Below, in pieces: positions 62,791 to 64,000 of a DNA stretch of 64,000 nucleotides (its first letter is position 1; every line of letters begins with the position of its first letter). The stretch is from Microvirga antarctica (GTDB lineage: Bacteria > Pseudomonadota > Alphaproteobacteria > Rhizobiales > Beijerinckiaceae), in assembly GCF_017921815.1 (NCBI RefSeq), contig NZ_JAGEMM010000005.1:282144-346143 (forward strand). The letters are read 5' to 3'. The notes under the pieces were generated by a model. That model had not been told where the DNA came from and searched no databases. It was given only the letters and a program-made list of their open reading frames with translations. The translations under genes and the position numbers were made by a program.

Positions 62791-63161
62791 GTGTCCCTCA
62801 CTGAGAACTCACCCAAACTGGTGACGCGATGGATTGAAAGAACCCGTTCAGCTTTTTCACCGTACAGGCACCTCAAGACCTTGCCCTGAACGCGGGCAAG
62901 CGTTTCATTCAAGACCGCATTCGGCGCCTGACACAGCTGTTCCATCGCCGCAAGAAGCTGCTCCGGCTGCGGGCAATCATCGTGTACGAGCTGCAAAAGG
63001 TGGGTATCTATACCCACGCGCTGATCTACCTCGATGGTCCGGCCCATGAGCAGCCGATTGCGAAGTGGGCCGGTATCTACGAGATCCGGGAGGGTTGGAT
63101 GGATGGGTTTGAGAACCGCATGGCGGATGACGACACCAGGGCAGAGGCTGGCGATCAGTAA
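62791..63161 (+). pseudogene. Disrupted small island gene
   Basis: AAGGAG precedes a GTG at 62791, which opens MSLTENSPKLVTRW and stops after 32 codons. The next frame, from the ATG at 62829, reads Met-Asp-stop (TGA at 62835) and then an open, protein-like run starting KNPFSFFTVQAPQDLALNAG. It contains RRLTQLFHRRKKLLRLRAII and ends at 63161. A single-base frameshift, or a Trp codon changed to TGA, would explain it. The intact product would have been about 110-120 residues of unknown function. Confidence 0.55.
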
Positions 63162-63370
63162 TCCAGCGTGATGAAAGTGGGAGCGTGGTCGCTGGCGTTC
63201 TCCCATCCCCGCACCTGCCGATCCACACCGGCGGTCGTTAGACCCAGTGATGTCGGGAGCTCGAATATGAAGGTGAACTGGCCAAGGTATCCACAAACAT
63301 ACCCCTAAGTTTTTCGCGCATAGGGCGAGCGCTGTGCAAAATTCGATCCTATAAATCTTGGGAGACGATT

Positions 63371-63787
63371 ATGCAGACTTACTTGGGCGTCGCGGTCTTG
63401 GTTCTCGGTACGACATCTGTATCAGCCCAATCTCTTTCCGTTAAGGAAGAGCGGGCATTAAGTAACGTGCAGCATGAAATGTCTACTTGCGTAGCCTATT
63501 ATACAGTTGTGAAACAATGTATGATTAAAAGTAATTTTCAGGATAGCGCTCGGGCGCATGGGCAAATAGCCGATCAATTAAATGTTTTGGCAGCGAAATT
63601 AGGATCAAGTATCGGTATGACTGTTGATGCTATGCGCTCTCGGATACAGCTCGAATATGATGATCAACAAAACTTGATCGCAAATAATTGTTCTAATACT
63701 TCATCTCTATTTACTCGGCACTCGGCTAGATGCAAACAAGTGGTTGAAAATACAGATAGTGTTTTGGCGGAGTATATGAGGCGTTGA
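63371..63787 (+). CDS. Hypothetical secreted protein, low GC
   Basis: 138 residues with a signal peptide (MQTYLGVAVLVLGTTSVSAQ). The mature part is helical and has four cysteines (in EMSTCVAYY, KQCMIKSN, NNCSNT, ARCKQV), possibly two disulfides. GGGAG precedes the ATG. Codon use is far richer in A and T than in the core genes, a sign of transfer. No family is recognised. It stands alone before the IS element. Confidence 0.72.
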   Translation: MQTYLGVAVLVLGTTSVSAQSLSVKEERALSNVQHEMSTCVAYYTVVKQCMIKSNFQDSARAHGQIADQLNVLAAKLGSSIGMTVDAMRSRIQLEYDDQQNLIANNCSNTSSLFTRHSARCKQVVENTDSVLAEYMRR

Positions 63788-63875
63788 TTTGCAGTTTTAG
63801 GTCTTGCGCCATTCATCACGCTGCTCGATCCAAGGCGCGGCCCGGCGTTTGGACATAATACGTTGGAGCCCATGC

Positions 63876-64000
63876 TAGGGTCAGGACTCATTGGCTATAG
63901 CCAGAAGATGACGGTGGCGGCGAGGGCGATGGCTGAGAAGAAGACCGTCGGGCATCGATCGTAGCGTGTAGCGACACGACGCCAGTCCTTCAGGCGTCCG
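63876..64000. mobile_element. IS5-family (IS427-like) element, partial at the window edge
   Basis: The sequence TAGGGTCAGGACTCATTG at 63876-63893 matches the terminal inverted repeat style of IS427-group elements, and the transposase C-terminus lies directly inside it. The left end of the element is therefore near 63876; the rest lies outside the window. Direct target repeats cannot be checked here. Confidence 0.75.
63895..64000 (-). CDS. IS5-family transposase, C-terminal fragment
   Basis: The reverse strand reads RRLKDWRRVATRYDRCPTVF, then FSAIALAATVIFWL and a stop at 63895-63897. This RLKDWRRVATRYD ending is characteristic of the OrfB product of IS427-group IS5 transposases (DDE type). 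Only about 35 codons are inside the window. Confidence 0.85.
   Translation of the reverse strand, partial: GRLKDWRRVATRYDRCPTVFFSAIALAATVIFWL

Overview
The window is a GC-rich alphaproteobacterial chromosome segment, most like Hyphomicrobiales (Rhizobiales). Reasons: a 1613-residue NAD-specific glutamate dehydrogenase, a hemC-hemD-Mic60-hemY block, DUF2794, DUF1674 and IalB-family genes, and a heparinase-like gene between rsmB and purH. A genus cannot be named from the sequence alone. About 56.8 kb is core chromosome. The last 7 kb, from a tRNA-Thr to the window edge, is an accessory island with lower GC and fragmented genes.

Layout. 1-6.5 kb: TPM/TPM/LemA envelope genes, a LysE exporter, two small membrane proteins, rlmN, an IalB-family secreted protein, a probable small RNA with an anti-Shine-Dalgarno stretch, and a YkvA-type protein. 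6.6-22.2 kb: a catabolic region with an SDR, an orphan pxpA-like gene, an FAD-linked oxidase, an aldehyde dehydrogenase, an MFS exporter, a PotD-like binding protein, three amidohydrolases, a GntR/FCD repressor and the ATPase plus two permeases of a polyamine-type ABC importer. The binding protein is 9 kb from its presumed transporter. Both promoter regions carry an almost identical AT-rich palindrome, which suggests one GntR regulon.

22.3-32 kb: a YeiH-type permease, a histidine phosphatase, thpR, an aldo/keto reductase, a GDSL esterase (TAP) divergent from a YbbA/YbbP-type ABC pair, a Bax inhibitor-1 protein, a GNAT acetyltransferase and DUF2794. 32.4-51.9 kb: gdh, a UMF1-type MFS protein, purH, a heparinase-like enzyme, rsmB, htpX, DUF1674, cfa, an L,D-transpeptidase-fold protein whose catalytic Cys is Ser, acs, an EVE protein, gpsA and tsaD. 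52-56.7 kb: hemC, hemD, a mitofilin/Mic60 homologue and a HemY-like TPR protein, co-oriented and probably one operon.

56.8-64 kb: an island inserted at tRNA-Thr(CGU). It has a compact, partly translationally coupled set (a helical unknown, an AlpA-like HTH, a DUF3102 protein, a short HTH protein). An AT-rich, repeat-bearing stretch that looks like an origin follows. Next is a leftward pair of a candidate HUH-type Rep/relaxase and a VWA protein, then an inverted duplication of a leader plus the start of a Tat-type secreted protein gene, a broken ORF, a low-GC secreted protein and the end of an IS5-family (IS427-like) element. No integrase is present in the window. The HUH-VWA pair, the origin-like repeats and the inverted duplication are the least explained parts.
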